The notes: generated from the letters alone by a model not told the origin. A stretch of DNA of 64,000 nt from Bacilli bacterium (GCA_900768815.1 CAAGEE010000002.1:1-64000); one strand, 5' to 3'. Shown: positions 25,396 through 35,217, numbered from the stretch's first letter. Translations and numbers: made by a program.

Positions 25396-26106
25396 GTGAA
25401 AAGAAAAGTTTTTAAAATTAGTTTCTTTATAGTAGTTGTATTTATTGTTGGTTTAGTGTTTTATAACAATAGTCAATTTATAAAGAACAAAAAAGAACAA
25501 TCTAATTTAGAAAAAGTAGTAATAAAGTATGAAAAAATTAGTAAGGAAGAGAATAGTTCTAATGTTATTTTAGAATATCAAAAAGAGTTTAATAATACAG
25601 ATATTTTAGGGGAATTATCTATTACTAATGCTAATTTAGTAGTACCTGTTGTTCAAGCAAGTGATAATGAGTATTATTTGAATCATTTACTTGATAAAAG
25701 TTATAATACGTTAGGTAGTGTATTTTTAGATTATAGAAATAAAGTTGATGATCGAAAGATATTAATATATGGGCATAATTCTAAGTTGGCTGATACAGAA
25801 TTTAAGTTACTTGAGAATTATTCTGATAAAAATTATTATACAGAACATAGTGATATTTATTTTAAAACGATAGATAATAATTACCGCTATAAAATATTCT
25901 CGGTATATATAGCTACTACTGATTATCGCCACGTTAATTTAAAATTTGATGATAATGGTTATAAAGAACATTTACGTTGGTTAAAGAGTCAATCTTTATA
26001 TGAAACTTCAGTTGATGTTTATAATGAAGATATTTTAGTTCTTCAGACTTGTTACTATAATCCAGAAGGTTCATTTCTAATAGTAGCAGCTAAAAAAGTT
26101 GCTTAA
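25396..26106 (+). CDS. Sortase (class B-like)
   Basis: Membrane-anchored transpeptidase that joins sorted proteins to the wall. One N-terminal TM helix (about residues 6-24) and the sortase domain from about 65 to 235. Catalytic His is in LIYGHNSK and Cys in VLQTCYYNPEG. The usual Arg some 8-13 residues after the Cys is not obvious; GSFLIVAAKK stands in its place. Start: GTG at 25396, 6 bases after AGAGGG; the ATG at 25390 touches the ribosome site. The broken PPNTG gene just upstream is its probable former substrate. Confidence 0.85.
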   Translation: MKRKVFKISFFIVVVFIVGLVFYNNSQFIKNKKEQSNLEKVVIKYEKISKEENSSNVILEYQKEFNNTDILGELSITNANLVVPVVQASDNEYYLNHLLDKSYNTLGSVFLDYRNKVDDRKILIYGHNSKLADTEFKLLENYSDKNYYTEHSDIYFKTIDNNYRYKIFSVYIATTDYRHVNLKFDDNGYKEHLRWLKSQSLYETSVDVYNEDILVLQTCYYNPEGSFLIVAAKKVA

Positions 26107-26109
26107 AAA

Positions 26110-26146
26110 AATAAGAATTATCAAATTAAAGATAATTCTTATTTTT
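26110..26146. terminator. Bidirectional terminator
   Basis: 12-bp stem ATAAGAATTATC (26111-26122) / GATAATTCTTAT (26131-26142) with a T run, between the sortase and the convergent membrane-protein gene. Confidence 0.85.
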
Positions 26147-26468
26147 TGGGTTTTTCTAATAATGACCAGTATTGTTTATATAGTTTTTGAACACTGTTTT
26201 CTAAGAAATAATAATAGAATATATATGGTATAAAAAGTACCATTGTAGCAAGAAATGGAATGTATAGTATTATATTGTAAACGTTGGCAAATAAGAAAAA
26301 AAATATAGTTATACTACCAACAAAGACTGTTACGATTAAGTGAACTAATCTTTCGTGTTGCCAAAAGTTTATTTGTGTTAGATGTTTTGCAGGCAGGTCT
26401 TTTTCAATCTTTTCTTCTTTTAGAACTTTATCGATGTATTCTAAATAATCTTTTAAATTTTCTTTCAT
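26139..26468 (-). CDS. Small membrane protein with two TM helices
   Basis: 109 residues, family not recognised. A charged N-terminal part (1-40) is followed by two closely spaced hydrophobic helices at about 42-64 and 68-90 and a short polar tail. AAGGAG precedes the ATG. It starts 20 bases after gmk and is the last gene of a tmcAL-gmk operon. Confidence 0.7.
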   Translation of the reverse strand: MKENLKDYLEYIDKVLKEEKIEKDLPAKHLTQINFWQHERLVHLIVTVFVGSITIFFFLFANVYNIILYIPFLATMVLFIPYIFYYYFLENSVQKLYKQYWSLLEKPKK

Positions 26469-26488
26469 ATAAACTCCTTAATATCTTT

Positions 26489-27166
26489 TTAAATCTTTTC
26501 TGTTATAGTTGAATTATCATAATCTTCTTCCATTAATAATTCGTGGATTTCTTCTTCTTTGGTATCTAGATAAACTTCTTCAATACGATCAACACGACAT
26601 TTTTCAGCCTTGATTATAGCTTCAACTTTATCGACGGTATCTTCTAAGGTGTCATTTACAACTACGTAGTTATATTTTGTTACATCATTTATTTCTTTAT
26701 AGGTTTTATGGAAACGTTCTAGTAATTTATCATTGCTATCAGTGTTTCTTTTTTTTAGTCTTTTTACAAGAGTTTTTATAGATGGTGGCATGATAAAGAT
26801 AAAGATTGATTCTGGAAGAAGTTTTTTTATGTTACTAGCTCCTTCTATTTCTATTTCTAAAATTACATCAATACCTTGGTCTAGTTTTTCTTTAATTTGA
26901 CCTTTTGGAGTACCATAGTAGTTTCCAACGTAGTTGGTGTATTCTAGAAAGTAACCTTCTTCTATTTTTTTTTCAAACTCTTCTTTTGAAACAAAGTTAT
27001 AAGTAGTACCTGGTATATCATTTGTTCTTATTGGTCTTGAAGTAGTTGATACAGACAACCATAAGTTTTTCTTTCTTTTTAAAAGTTCTGCAATAACTGT
27101 TCCTTTTCCTCCTCCTGATGGGGAAGATATTACAATGACTTGACCTGTTTTTTTACTTTTTATCAT
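26489..27166 (-). CDS. gmk: Guanylate kinase
   Basis: Phosphorylates GMP to GDP. P-loop SSPSGGGKGT at the N-terminus, the GMP-binding segment STTSRPIRTNDIPGTTYNF, and LEIEIEGASNIK. Length 225, slightly longer than the usual 205 because of an acidic C-terminal extension (DTKEEEIHELLMEEDY). Starts 2 bases after the tmcAL stop, so the two are coupled. Confidence 0.95.
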   Translation of the reverse strand: MIKSKKTGQVIVISSPSGGGKGTVIAELLKRKKNLWLSVSTTSRPIRTNDIPGTTYNFVSKEEFEKKIEEGYFLEYTNYVGNYYGTPKGQIKEKLDQGIDVILEIEIEGASNIKKLLPESIFIFIMPPSIKTLVKRLKKRNTDSNDKLLERFHKTYKEINDVTKYNYVVVNDTLEDTVDKVEAIIKAEKCRVDRIEEVYLDTKEEEIHELLMEEDYDNSTITEKI

Positions 27167-27168
27167 AT

Positions 27169-28317
27169 TTATTCTCCCTTTATTATATGTTGATATTCTT
27201 GTTTAATTAGTTCGGACTGTTTTTCGTTAGGTAGACTTAGAGCATATATTTTAGTGGTTTCTATTTCAAAGGCTAACATAGGATCTTTTTCTTTAGTTAT
27301 TTTACTTATTAGTGGGATTGTTAGATCTTTTTTGATAGAGTTTAAGTATTTTCTACCTGTTTCATTTAAACCTAAGATTCTAATATAGGTTATGTTACTA
27401 AATTGTTCTTTTTCTTCTTTAGTAAAATTACATAAAATATGAAGTAACATTCTAGATAGTTTGTTGTAAGTATATCTTTTACTTTTAAGACGAGTTATTA
27501 AATCATCATAAGAAGTTGCGTTTAGGATTTCTTTTTTTAATAATTTATCAATTCCTTCGTCGACTGTATTATAAATAGATAAGTCTTTTTCAGTGATTAT
27601 TTTATATTTTAAGAGTGGATAATAGTCTTCTATAAAATGAAAAGCTGTTAAATACTTTTTTGTATATTCTGGAACTTGATTATCAATATTTTTATTTTCT
27701 TTTAGAGCTAGTCTTATAGAAGTAGCACTTGATATTTTTTCTTCAATATTTTTACCATGATAATCATTTGTTCTTTTTATAGTTTCTGGTATTATTTTAT
27801 AGTTGTTTTTCAGAATTGTTTTGATGTAACTTACTCCTAAAAGATCGTTTGGAGTGGTAATTATTTCATTAGTTAAATCTTTGATTGCTAGTGAGATTGC
27901 GGTTGGATAATTTTTACCGAATTTAGAATAAATTTTTACTAATTTATCAAAATCGGGATTATTATTTTGAGTTTTAGCAATTAGTTTTAAAGTTTCTATG
28001 TTGTTTGATTCACTACCGAAAATAACTTTTGTAACATGAAGTTGCTCAAGGAGTGTTATAGCACCATAACTAAAATAGTCAGCACTTTGAGTTGCAAATG
28101 GGAATGGTAGTTCTATTACTAAGTCGGCACCAGACTTTAGAGCTATCTCGGTTCTTTTCCATTTATCGATAATTGCAACATCGCCACGTTCTGTGAAGTT
28201 ACCAGTCATTACTAAAATAATAGGGGAATCTTTATACTTTTCTTTAATCTTTTTTAGGTGATAAAGATGTCCATTATGAAAGGGATTATACTCTGCAATA
28301 ACACCAATACTTTCCAT
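27169..28317 (-). CDS. tmcAL: tRNA(Met) cytidine acetate ligase (TmcAL/YlbM)
   Basis: Makes N4-acetylcytidine at the wobble base of elongator tRNA-Met from acetate and ATP. The nucleotidyltransferase start GVIAEYNPFHNGHLYHL, MTGNFTERGD and VIELPFPFATQSADYFSYG are family hallmarks. Length 382. The start is the ATG after GAGGTAAAAAT; the frame extends 18 codons further upstream without a ribosome site. Likely promoter on the minus strand: TTGTAT and TAAACT, 17 bases apart, at 28343-28371. Confidence 0.93.
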   Translation of the reverse strand: MESIGVIAEYNPFHNGHLYHLKKIKEKYKDSPIILVMTGNFTERGDVAIIDKWKRTEIALKSGADLVIELPFPFATQSADYFSYGAITLLEQLHVTKVIFGSESNNIETLKLIAKTQNNNPDFDKLVKIYSKFGKNYPTAISLAIKDLTNEIITTPNDLLGVSYIKTILKNNYKIIPETIKRTNDYHGKNIEEKISSATSIRLALKENKNIDNQVPEYTKKYLTAFHFIEDYYPLLKYKIITEKDLSIYNTVDEGIDKLLKKEILNATSYDDLITRLKSKRYTYNKLSRMLLHILCNFTKEEKEQFSNITYIRILGLNETGRKYLNSIKKDLTIPLISKITKEKDPMLAFEIETTKIYALSLPNEKQSELIKQEYQHIIKGE

Positions 28318-28391
28318 ATTTTTACCTCGTTTCTTGGTATTTAGTTTAACACAATTTTTAGTAAAATACAATTTTTGAAGAAGTTCTTTTA

Positions 28392-28420
28392 TTTACATAT
28401 TTGTTAGTATGAGTTATAAT
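28392..28420 (+). promoter_or_regulatory. Promoter for murG
   Basis: TTTACA (28392-28397), 17 bases, TATAAT (28415-28420). Head of the division and wall gene run. Confidence 0.75.
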
Positions 28421-28469
28421 TTATTTGAATATGATTAAGTAGAAATTTATCTTTAGAATGGGTGATATA

Positions 28470-29546
28470 ATGAGAGCGGTTGTTGTTGCTGGGGGTACTG
28501 GGGGACATATATATCCAGCTATTGCGATTATTAATAAAATTAAAATGATGGAACCGGATAGTTCGTTTTTATATATTGGAACAACAGATAGAATGGAAAA
28601 AGATATTATTCCAAAGCTTGGTATAGAATATGTTGGTATTGAAATGGCAGGTTTAAATAGAAAGAAGATATTTGATAATTTTAGAATTTTAGGTTTATAT
28701 AAAAAAGCCGTTAATAGAGCAAGGGAAGCTATAAAAGAATTTAATCCTGATATAGTTATTGGAGTTGGAGGATATATAACGGCGCCAGTATTATATGCTG
28801 CTCATAAATTGAAATATAAAATAGTTATTCATGAACAAAATTCAATACCTGGTTTATCTAATAAGTTTTTAGCAAGATATGCTGATAAGATATTTGTATC
28901 TTTACCAGGCAGTGTTAAATATTTTAATAAAGATAAGACTGTTTATACGGGAAATCCTAGAAGTGAGGAAATTATTGATGCTAAGTTAGTTAGTAGAGAA
29001 AAGTATGGTTTTGTTAAAGATAAAAAATTAGTTATAATAGTTATGGGATCTTTAGGATCTGTTACAATGACTAGAAAAATACAAGAATTAATCCCTTGTT
29101 TTAATGATAAAAAATATCAAGTTTTAATTATTACAGGTAAGAATTATTATGATAATTATAAAAATATAAAAGTTAATTCTAATGTTAAAATTTTACCTTT
29201 TTTGGATAATTTAATTGGGTTAATGAAAGATACTGATTTGATTGTTTCTAGAGCTGGAGCTTCAACTATAGCAGAAATTACCGCTATTGGGTTACCTGCT
29301 ATACTTGTACCTTCTCCTTATGTTGCTCATAATCATCAGTATATGAATGCTAAAGAGTTGGAGAATAGTTCGGCTTGTTGCATTGTTAGTGAAGAGGAGT
29401 TTTCTAAGAATATATTAATCAAAAAGATTGATGAATTATTAGAAAATGATAAGTTGTATGAAAAGATGCATGAGGCTAGTAGAAAGCTTGGAGTTACTGA
29501 TTCGGCAACTAGAATATACAGGGAAATTAAAAAGTTAGTAGGGTGA
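28470..29546 (+). CDS. murG: Lipid II synthase MurG
   Basis: Membrane-associated GT-B glycosyltransferase that adds GlcNAc to lipid I. Glycine-rich AGGTGGHIYPA, GVGGYITAPV, HEQNSIPG and the donor site SRAGASTIAEITAIGLPAIL are all present. Length 358. ATG at 28470 follows GGGTGAT; the in-frame ATG at 28458 precedes that site and is unlikely. Followed closely by murB and divIB. Confidence 0.96.
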   Translation: MRAVVVAGGTGGHIYPAIAIINKIKMMEPDSSFLYIGTTDRMEKDIIPKLGIEYVGIEMAGLNRKKIFDNFRILGLYKKAVNRAREAIKEFNPDIVIGVGGYITAPVLYAAHKLKYKIVIHEQNSIPGLSNKFLARYADKIFVSLPGSVKYFNKDKTVYTGNPRSEEIIDAKLVSREKYGFVKDKKLVIIVMGSLGSVTMTRKIQELIPCFNDKKYQVLIITGKNYYDNYKNIKVNSNVKILPFLDNLIGLMKDTDLIVSRAGASTIAEITAIGLPAILVPSPYVAHNHQYMNAKELENSSACCIVSEEEFSKNILIKKIDELLENDKLYEKMHEASRKLGVTDSATRIYREIKKLVG

Positions 29547-29552
29547 GATACG

Positions 29553-30458
29553 ATGAATGTATTAGAGAAAATTATAAAGTCTGATTTAGGTAGAGTAGAG
29601 ACAAATCCGTTTTTAAGTAAATATACGACTTATAAAGTCGGGGGTAAGGCTTTAGCAATTGTTTATCCTAAAAATACTAGTTGTTTAATTAATTTATTAA
29701 AGTTACTTAATGAAAATAATATTAAATATAAGATTATAGGAAATGGTTCTAATTTACTTTTTAGTGATTCGTTGTTTGATGGTGTAATCATTAAATTATC
29801 TTCTTTTGATGGGGTACAGTTTTTTGGGAATAATAAAGTTAAAGTTGGAGCTGGTTTTTCTTTAATTAAGCTTTCTTTACTTGCTGCTAAAAAGGGACTT
29901 GCTGGATTAGAGTTTGCATCTGGAATACCTGGTACAGTAGGTGGAGCTATTTTCATGAATGCTGGTGCTTATAAGAGTGATATGGGTTATATTGTTCAAG
30001 AGGTTAAGGTACTTACGCCAGATTATAAAATTATTACACTTGAAAATAAAGAGTTGAATTTCCATTATCGTTCGTCTTTTTTACAAAAGCATCCAGAGTA
30101 TATATGTTTAGAAGCAATTATTAAGTTACAACAAGGTGATAGAGAATTAATTGAAGATGTTATAAAAGAAAGAAGAGAGAGAAGAATTAGTTCACAACCT
30201 TTAGAGTATCCATCAGCAGGCTCAGTATTTCGTAATCCAGAAGATGGTTTTGCAGGTAAGATGATAGAAGATTTGGGTTTAAAAGGATATAGAATTGGTG
30301 GGGCTATGGTTAGTGAGAAACATGCTAATTTTATTATTAATTATAATAATGCAACTAGTAGTGATATAAAGAATTTAATTGATTATGTACATGATCAGGT
30401 TTTAGAAAAATATAATGTTGATTTAAAAGTAGAACAAGAATTTGTAAACTGGGAGTAG
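29553..30458 (+). CDS. murB: UDP-N-acetylenolpyruvoylglucosamine reductase
   Basis: FAD-dependent enzyme that completes UDP-MurNAc. FAD-binding TYKVGGKA and GNGSNLLFSD, then GIPGTVGGAIFMNAGAY, and active-site Ser in SAGSVFRNP. The 301-residue length without the Tyr-loop insertions fits type II MurB of Gram-positives. GGGTGAG precedes the ATG, 6 bases after murG. Confidence 0.96.
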   Translation: MNVLEKIIKSDLGRVETNPFLSKYTTYKVGGKALAIVYPKNTSCLINLLKLLNENNIKYKIIGNGSNLLFSDSLFDGVIIKLSSFDGVQFFGNNKVKVGAGFSLIKLSLLAAKKGLAGLEFASGIPGTVGGAIFMNAGAYKSDMGYIVQEVKVLTPDYKIITLENKELNFHYRSSFLQKHPEYICLEAIIKLQQGDRELIEDVIKERRERRISSQPLEYPSAGSVFRNPEDGFAGKMIEDLGLKGYRIGGAMVSEKHANFIINYNNATSSDIKNLIDYVHDQVLEKYNVDLKVEQEFVNWE

Positions 30459-30463
30459 ATTAA

Positions 30464-31153
30464 ATGAAGAAAAAGGTAGTCAAAAAGAAAAAACTTAAAA
30501 TTATACCATTTTTTATAGCACTTTTGATTATAGCTTTAGTTTCTTTTAGTGTTATACAAATATTACAAGCTAAAATAAAGAATATAATTATAACTAATGG
30601 TGACTATTTAAAAGATGATTATATTATAGATTTAGCAGGGATTAGAGATTATCCAAGTTTTTATTTGACTAATACTTTAAAAATAAAGAAGAATTTATTG
30701 AAGTCTCCTTATATTAGAAACGTTAAGATAAAGAGAGAATTTTATCATGTGTTAGAAATTGAAGTTGTTACTAATAGACCGTTATTTATTAATAGTGCTA
30801 CTAATGAAGTGGTATTTGAAGATAAAAATACGGTTAAAGTAGATGATGAGATTGATTTATTTAGAGTACCTAGACTTATGAATTATGTTCCGGATGATAA
30901 GTATAGTACTTTTATTGATAAGATGGCTAAAGTTGATAAGGGAATACTTGGAAAGATTTCAGACATCGAATATGTACCTAATGATTATGATAAAGATAGA
31001 TTTCTTTTATATATGGATGATGGTAATATGGTTTATTTAACTTTAACGAAGTTTAAACAGATAGAATATTATAATGATGTTTTAAGTCAGTTAGAGGGAA
31101 GGAAAGGTATTTTATATTTAGATAGTGGTAATCATTTTCAAATTAAGGAGTAA
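30464..31153 (+). CDS. divIB: Cell division protein DivIB/FtsQ
   Basis: Bitopic divisome protein of 229 residues: a short Lys-rich cytoplasmic start (KKKVVKKKKLKI), one TM helix at about 11-31, a POTRA domain (IKNIIITNGDYLKDDYIIDL onward) and the following beta domain. It lies 5 bases after murB, as usual in dcw clusters. Confidence 0.88.
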   Translation: MKKKVVKKKKLKIIPFFIALLIIALVSFSVIQILQAKIKNIIITNGDYLKDDYIIDLAGIRDYPSFYLTNTLKIKKNLLKSPYIRNVKIKREFYHVLEIEVVTNRPLFINSATNEVVFEDKNTVKVDDEIDLFRVPRLMNYVPDDKYSTFIDKMAKVDKGILGKISDIEYVPNDYDKDRFLLYMDDGNMVYLTLTKFKQIEYYNDVLSQLEGRKGILYLDSGNHFQIKE

Positions 31154-31156
31154 GGT

Positions 31157-32509
31157 ATGGAGAAAGAGAAAATTAAAAGTATAGTTAAGTATATTTGTAT
31201 TTTTAGTTATTCTTTTCTTTGCCTTCTTTTTATTTATACTTTATCTAGAGGGGATTTGTATGTTAATTATGGCTTTAGTTACGCGATTAGTAGAGGAGAG
31301 GTTCCTTATGTTGATTTTAACTTAGTAATACTTCCATTTGCTCCTTTTCTTTATGCAATATTTTTATTGTTTTCAAAATCAATTATTTGTTATTATTTAG
31401 GACAGGCATTATTATTAACTATTTTTTCTTATTTTGTTTTTAAATTATTAGATAAGAAGGCCTTTTGTTACTTTGCAGTATTATTAATGCCTTTTCCAAT
31501 AGCGATGGCCTCAGTTATATTTCCGGGATATAATTTTTTATTGTTACTACTTACAGTAATTGTTATTTATTTGGAGAAAGAAAAGAAGTCTGACTATTTA
31601 ATTGGTGTTTTACTAGGGTGCCTTTTTCTTACGAAACAAACTGTTGGAGGACTTTTATGTCTTGCTTCGATATATTATTTATTTAAAGATTGGAAGAAGG
31701 TTTTAAAAAGAGTTTTAGGATTTTTTATTCCAGTTTTAGTTTGCTTTTTGTATTTGGTTTTAAGTGGTAGCTTAGCTTCTTGCATTGATTTATGTTTCTT
31801 AGGACTTTTTGATTTTGGACATAGTAATTTTTATTATGATAAGTTTTATTTGATATATTTAGTTATAGCTTTTTTTGTAGTAGTTTATAGAATATTTAAA
31901 AGACCAAAAGATATAGATAATTATTATTTATTATTATTTATGAGTTGTACTTTTCCTTTGATTGATTATTATCATGTTTCGCTATTTTTAGCATTGTTTT
32001 TTTTAGTAATTTTTTCGGATTTAAAGATAAATGTTAATTTGGAAAAACAGGCAATTGTTTTTATAATAGCAATTGGTTTTATTTGGGGGATTGTAGAAAC
32101 TAAGTGTATAGGAAGTTTAAATATAGTTAATTATAAGAATTTGGAGTTATCTATTTTTTCTAGTAAATATATAAATAATGTAGAGCAGCTTGATAATTAT
32201 CTTGATAATAAAAATATGGAAGTTGTTTATTTTTTAAGGGGATCGGAGAATTATTTTTATAAGATTAAGAGTAATTCTTTGATTACTTATTTTGATTTAC
32301 CTAACTATGGTAATTATGGTTATAATGGTACAGAAAAGATAATTAATAAACTTAGTGAGTTAGATGATGTATTGATTGTTATTGATAAATCGTGTTACTT
32401 GGATGATAATGAAGCACAACAATATATAAAAGAAGCTGTTACTTATATTATTGAAAATTGTAAATTTGTGAAGAAAATTGGCAATTACGAAGTTTACTTT
32501 AAGGAGTAG
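31157..32509 (+). CDS. Polytopic GT-C-like membrane protein, copy 1 of 3
   Basis: 450 residues with about ten TM helices followed by an extracytoplasmic domain from about 330. It shares with the next two genes the first-loop motif NYGFSYAISRGEVPYVDFN, a LTKQTVG segment, FLGLFDFG, YHVS and the C-terminal GNYGYNGT. An acidic residue in the first outer loop and this topology suggest a GT-C lipid-linked-sugar glycosyltransferase, but no family name can be given. It has AAGGAG before the ATG and follows divIB by 3 bases. Copy 1 lacks the Asp seen before WNYGFS in copies 2 and 3 (LYVNYGFS instead). Confidence 0.75.
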   Translation: MEKEKIKSIVKYICIFSYSFLCLLFIYTLSRGDLYVNYGFSYAISRGEVPYVDFNLVILPFAPFLYAIFLLFSKSIICYYLGQALLLTIFSYFVFKLLDKKAFCYFAVLLMPFPIAMASVIFPGYNFLLLLLTVIVIYLEKEKKSDYLIGVLLGCLFLTKQTVGGLLCLASIYYLFKDWKKVLKRVLGFFIPVLVCFLYLVLSGSLASCIDLCFLGLFDFGHSNFYYDKFYLIYLVIAFFVVVYRIFKRPKDIDNYYLLLFMSCTFPLIDYYHVSLFLALFFLVIFSDLKINVNLEKQAIVFIIAIGFIWGIVETKCIGSLNIVNYKNLELSIFSSKYINNVEQLDNYLDNKNMEVVYFLRGSENYFYKIKSNSLITYFDLPNYGNYGYNGTEKIINKLSELDDVLIVIDKSCYLDDNEAQQYIKEAVTYIIENCKFVKKIGNYEVYFKE

Positions 32510-32515
32510 TTGGAG

Positions 32516-33886
32516 ATGAAGATAAAAAATAATAAGATATTTAAATTCATAAGAGAAAATATTAAGTATGTAGTTGTTTTTTTTATAGTGCTTGTTGCGT
32601 TAACTTTTTTTAGTAATTTGAATTGTTATGATGCGGCTTGGAATTATGGCTTTAGTTATGCTTTTTCTAAAGGAGAAGTTCCATTTAAGGATTTTAATAT
32701 GATTACACCGGGGCTATATAATTTTGTTATGTCTTTAGGTTTACATATATCACATAATAATTTGTTGTTTTTAATTGAACAGTCATTATTAATTACTTTA
32801 ACGTTTTTTATAGTTTATAAGATGTATGGGAAGAAGAGTTGGTTATTTTTATTTTTTATGGTTTTTCCTAGTTTTTATGCATTTACGCCAACATATAATT
32901 TCTTTTTAATGTTTTTAACAATACTTCTTATTTATTTGGAAAAAGAAGAAGCAAATGACTATTTAATTGGTGTTGTGTTATCATTATGTATTTTAACTAA
33001 ACATACAGTGGGAATATTTTTGGTTATTCCAAGTTTTATATTTTATTTTAAGGATAAGAAGAAATTATTAAAAAGATTTATTGGTTGTTTAATACCAGGA
33101 ATTATTTATGTAGTCTATTTACTTTTTATTGGAGCATTGAAATACTTCTTCGATTTATGTGTACTTGGTCTTTTTGATTTTGCTAGCAAGAATGGGGAGT
33201 TTGTTTTAATATATGTAGCTTTAACTTTTATACTTTTAGTTTTAAATGTTTTATATGTTATTTTTAATAGAAAAGATATAATGGGTTATTATATACTTTG
33301 TTTCTTTTCAGTTATGATACCAATATTTTCTTTTTATCATTTTAGTGTTTATTTAGCAATTTGTTCTTTAATGTTACTTTCTATATTGAAAAAGAAAGAT
33401 ATTTCAGATAATTATCTTGGTTTTTTAGGAATAGTTTTGACGTTAATTACTTTTAGTTTTAATTTAACTTTTGTTAGAGGAGAATATTTCTTTCATGTAC
33501 ATAATTTTGACTATTTATATTCTAACAAAGAGAGTAGAGATAATTTTAAGAGATTGAATGACCTTTATTTAAAATACAGAGATGGTTCTAGTGTTAATAT
33601 ACTTTCTAGTAAGGGAGTATTAATTAAGATTATCAATGAAGAAAAACTAGATTATTTTATGGTTCCTCTTAATGGCAATTTTGGTTATAATGGTACTTTG
33701 AAGATGATTGATAAAGTTAAAGATAACGATAAAAGCTATTATATTATTGATATGAATGAATATAAAAGAACTAAAGTATATGGTGGACAGTTTGCTTTAG
33801 AAATATGTGACTATATTATAAAAAATAGTAAAATAATAGAAGAAAATGAAGACTATAATGTTTATTATTATGAGGGTGTGGTATGA
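32516..33886 (+). CDS. Polytopic GT-C-like membrane protein, copy 2 of 3
   Basis: 456 residues, same build as its neighbours: NCYDAAWNYGFSYAFSKGEV, DFNMITPG, LTKHTVG, GLFDFAS, YHFS and a terminal domain with NGNFGYNGT. About ten TM helices. TTG at 32510 is in frame, but ATG at 32516 fits AAGGAG better. The stop overlaps the next start by 4 bases. The function is inferred only as for copy 1. Confidence 0.75.
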   Translation: MKIKNNKIFKFIRENIKYVVVFFIVLVALTFFSNLNCYDAAWNYGFSYAFSKGEVPFKDFNMITPGLYNFVMSLGLHISHNNLLFLIEQSLLITLTFFIVYKMYGKKSWLFLFFMVFPSFYAFTPTYNFFLMFLTILLIYLEKEEANDYLIGVVLSLCILTKHTVGIFLVIPSFIFYFKDKKKLLKRFIGCLIPGIIYVVYLLFIGALKYFFDLCVLGLFDFASKNGEFVLIYVALTFILLVLNVLYVIFNRKDIMGYYILCFFSVMIPIFSFYHFSVYLAICSLMLLSILKKKDISDNYLGFLGIVLTLITFSFNLTFVRGEYFFHVHNFDYLYSNKESRDNFKRLNDLYLKYRDGSSVNILSSKGVLIKIINEEKLDYFMVPLNGNFGYNGTLKMIDKVKDNDKSYYIIDMNEYKRTKVYGGQFALEICDYIIKNSKIIEENEDYNVYYYEGVV

Positions 33887-35208
33887 TAAAAAAATATTAT
33901 AAAAAAATAATTTTAGGAGTATTTTTATTCTTTGCTTTTTTGATTTGGAATCTTATTTTATATCCGGTTAATTTAGATGAGGTTTGGAATTATGGATTTA
34001 GTCATAATATATATTCTGGACTTATTCCATATAAAGATTTTAATATGGTAATTACTCCTTTTTATCCATTTTTAATGTCTCTAGGATTTCATTTGTTTGG
34101 CTCTAGTATGTTAGTATTTCATATAGAACAAGCACTTATTTCAGTTGTGTTTTGTTTTATATTGTTTACATTATTAGGAAAAAAGATTTGGTTTATTATT
34201 CCACTTTTATTTGTACCAATTAACGTATCTTTTCCAAGTTATAATATATTTTTATTTTATTTATTGGTTTTGTTAGTATACTTAGAAAAAAATAAAAGTT
34301 CTGATTATGTAATTGGGTTTATATTGGGACTTGCAGTTTTGACAAAACAGAGCGTTGGAGTTTGTTTATTATTACCAAGTTTATATTATATTAAAAGTTT
34401 TGATAAAATTAAGAAGAGAATTATAGGATTTATAATACCAATAAGTATATTTATTTTATATTTAGTATTTACAAGTAGTTTATATTCATTTTTAGATTTG
34501 TGTTTGCTTGGACTTTTTGATTTTGCTTCTGGTAATGGAGGAAAGTTTAATGTTTATTTAATTTTCTTTATAATAATGGTTGGAATTACAATTTACTTTA
34601 TATATAAAGATAGAAAAAATATAGTTAATTATTATATACTTTTCTTTTTTAGTATTATGATACCGTTATTTGATACTTATCATTTTGCGGTAGCATTTTT
34701 AGCTTTTTTACTCTTAATATTACTTAAGATGCAAAAAGATATTTTGAGGCCAGAATTATTTGGAATTAGTATTATTATTTTTGCATCAATACTTATGGGA
34801 AATTTTAGATTTAGAGGGCAGATAGTTTATCCTAATAATATTAGACATTTTGAATATAGGTTTATTGATTATGATTCTTTGATTTTTACTAATAAAGTTA
34901 ATGAATTTATAAATGAAAATAGAGATAAAGAGATTGTTTTTCTTAATTCAAATGGGTATTATTTTAGAATTATTAATGATATGAAGATATCTTATATTGA
35001 TTTAATTAATATTGGTAATTTTGGTTATGATGGGAGTAATAAATTACTTAGAGAGATTAAGAAGAAAAAGCATGCAATATTTTTAGTGGATAGAAGTGAA
35101 CTTGCTTTAGTTAAACAGACTGATAAACAGGTTTTAAACTATGTTTTAGATAATGGAAAAAGGATTGGAAAGATAGATTTTTATGAGATTTATATTTTAA
35201 ATAGTTAA
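33883..35208 (+). CDS. Polytopic GT-C-like membrane protein, copy 3 of 3
   Basis: 441 residues. The first-loop motif reads LDEVWNYGFSHNIYSGLIPY, the DE pair that is classical for GT-C enzymes. Then DFNMVITPF, LTKQSVG, GLFDFAS, YHFA and GNFGYDGS in the outer C-terminal domain. Translation is coupled to copy 2 (ATGA). A terminator after it partly separates it from ftsA. Confidence 0.78.
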   Translation: MIKKYYKKIILGVFLFFAFLIWNLILYPVNLDEVWNYGFSHNIYSGLIPYKDFNMVITPFYPFLMSLGFHLFGSSMLVFHIEQALISVVFCFILFTLLGKKIWFIIPLLFVPINVSFPSYNIFLFYLLVLLVYLEKNKSSDYVIGFILGLAVLTKQSVGVCLLLPSLYYIKSFDKIKKRIIGFIIPISIFILYLVFTSSLYSFLDLCLLGLFDFASGNGGKFNVYLIFFIIMVGITIYFIYKDRKNIVNYYILFFFSIMIPLFDTYHFAVAFLAFLLLILLKMQKDILRPELFGISIIIFASILMGNFRFRGQIVYPNNIRHFEYRFIDYDSLIFTNKVNEFINENRDKEIVFLNSNGYYFRIINDMKISYIDLINIGNFGYDGSNKLLREIKKKKHAIFLVDRSELALVKQTDKQVLNYVLDNGKRIGKIDFYEIYILNS

Positions 35209-35217
35209 GAATTTCAG

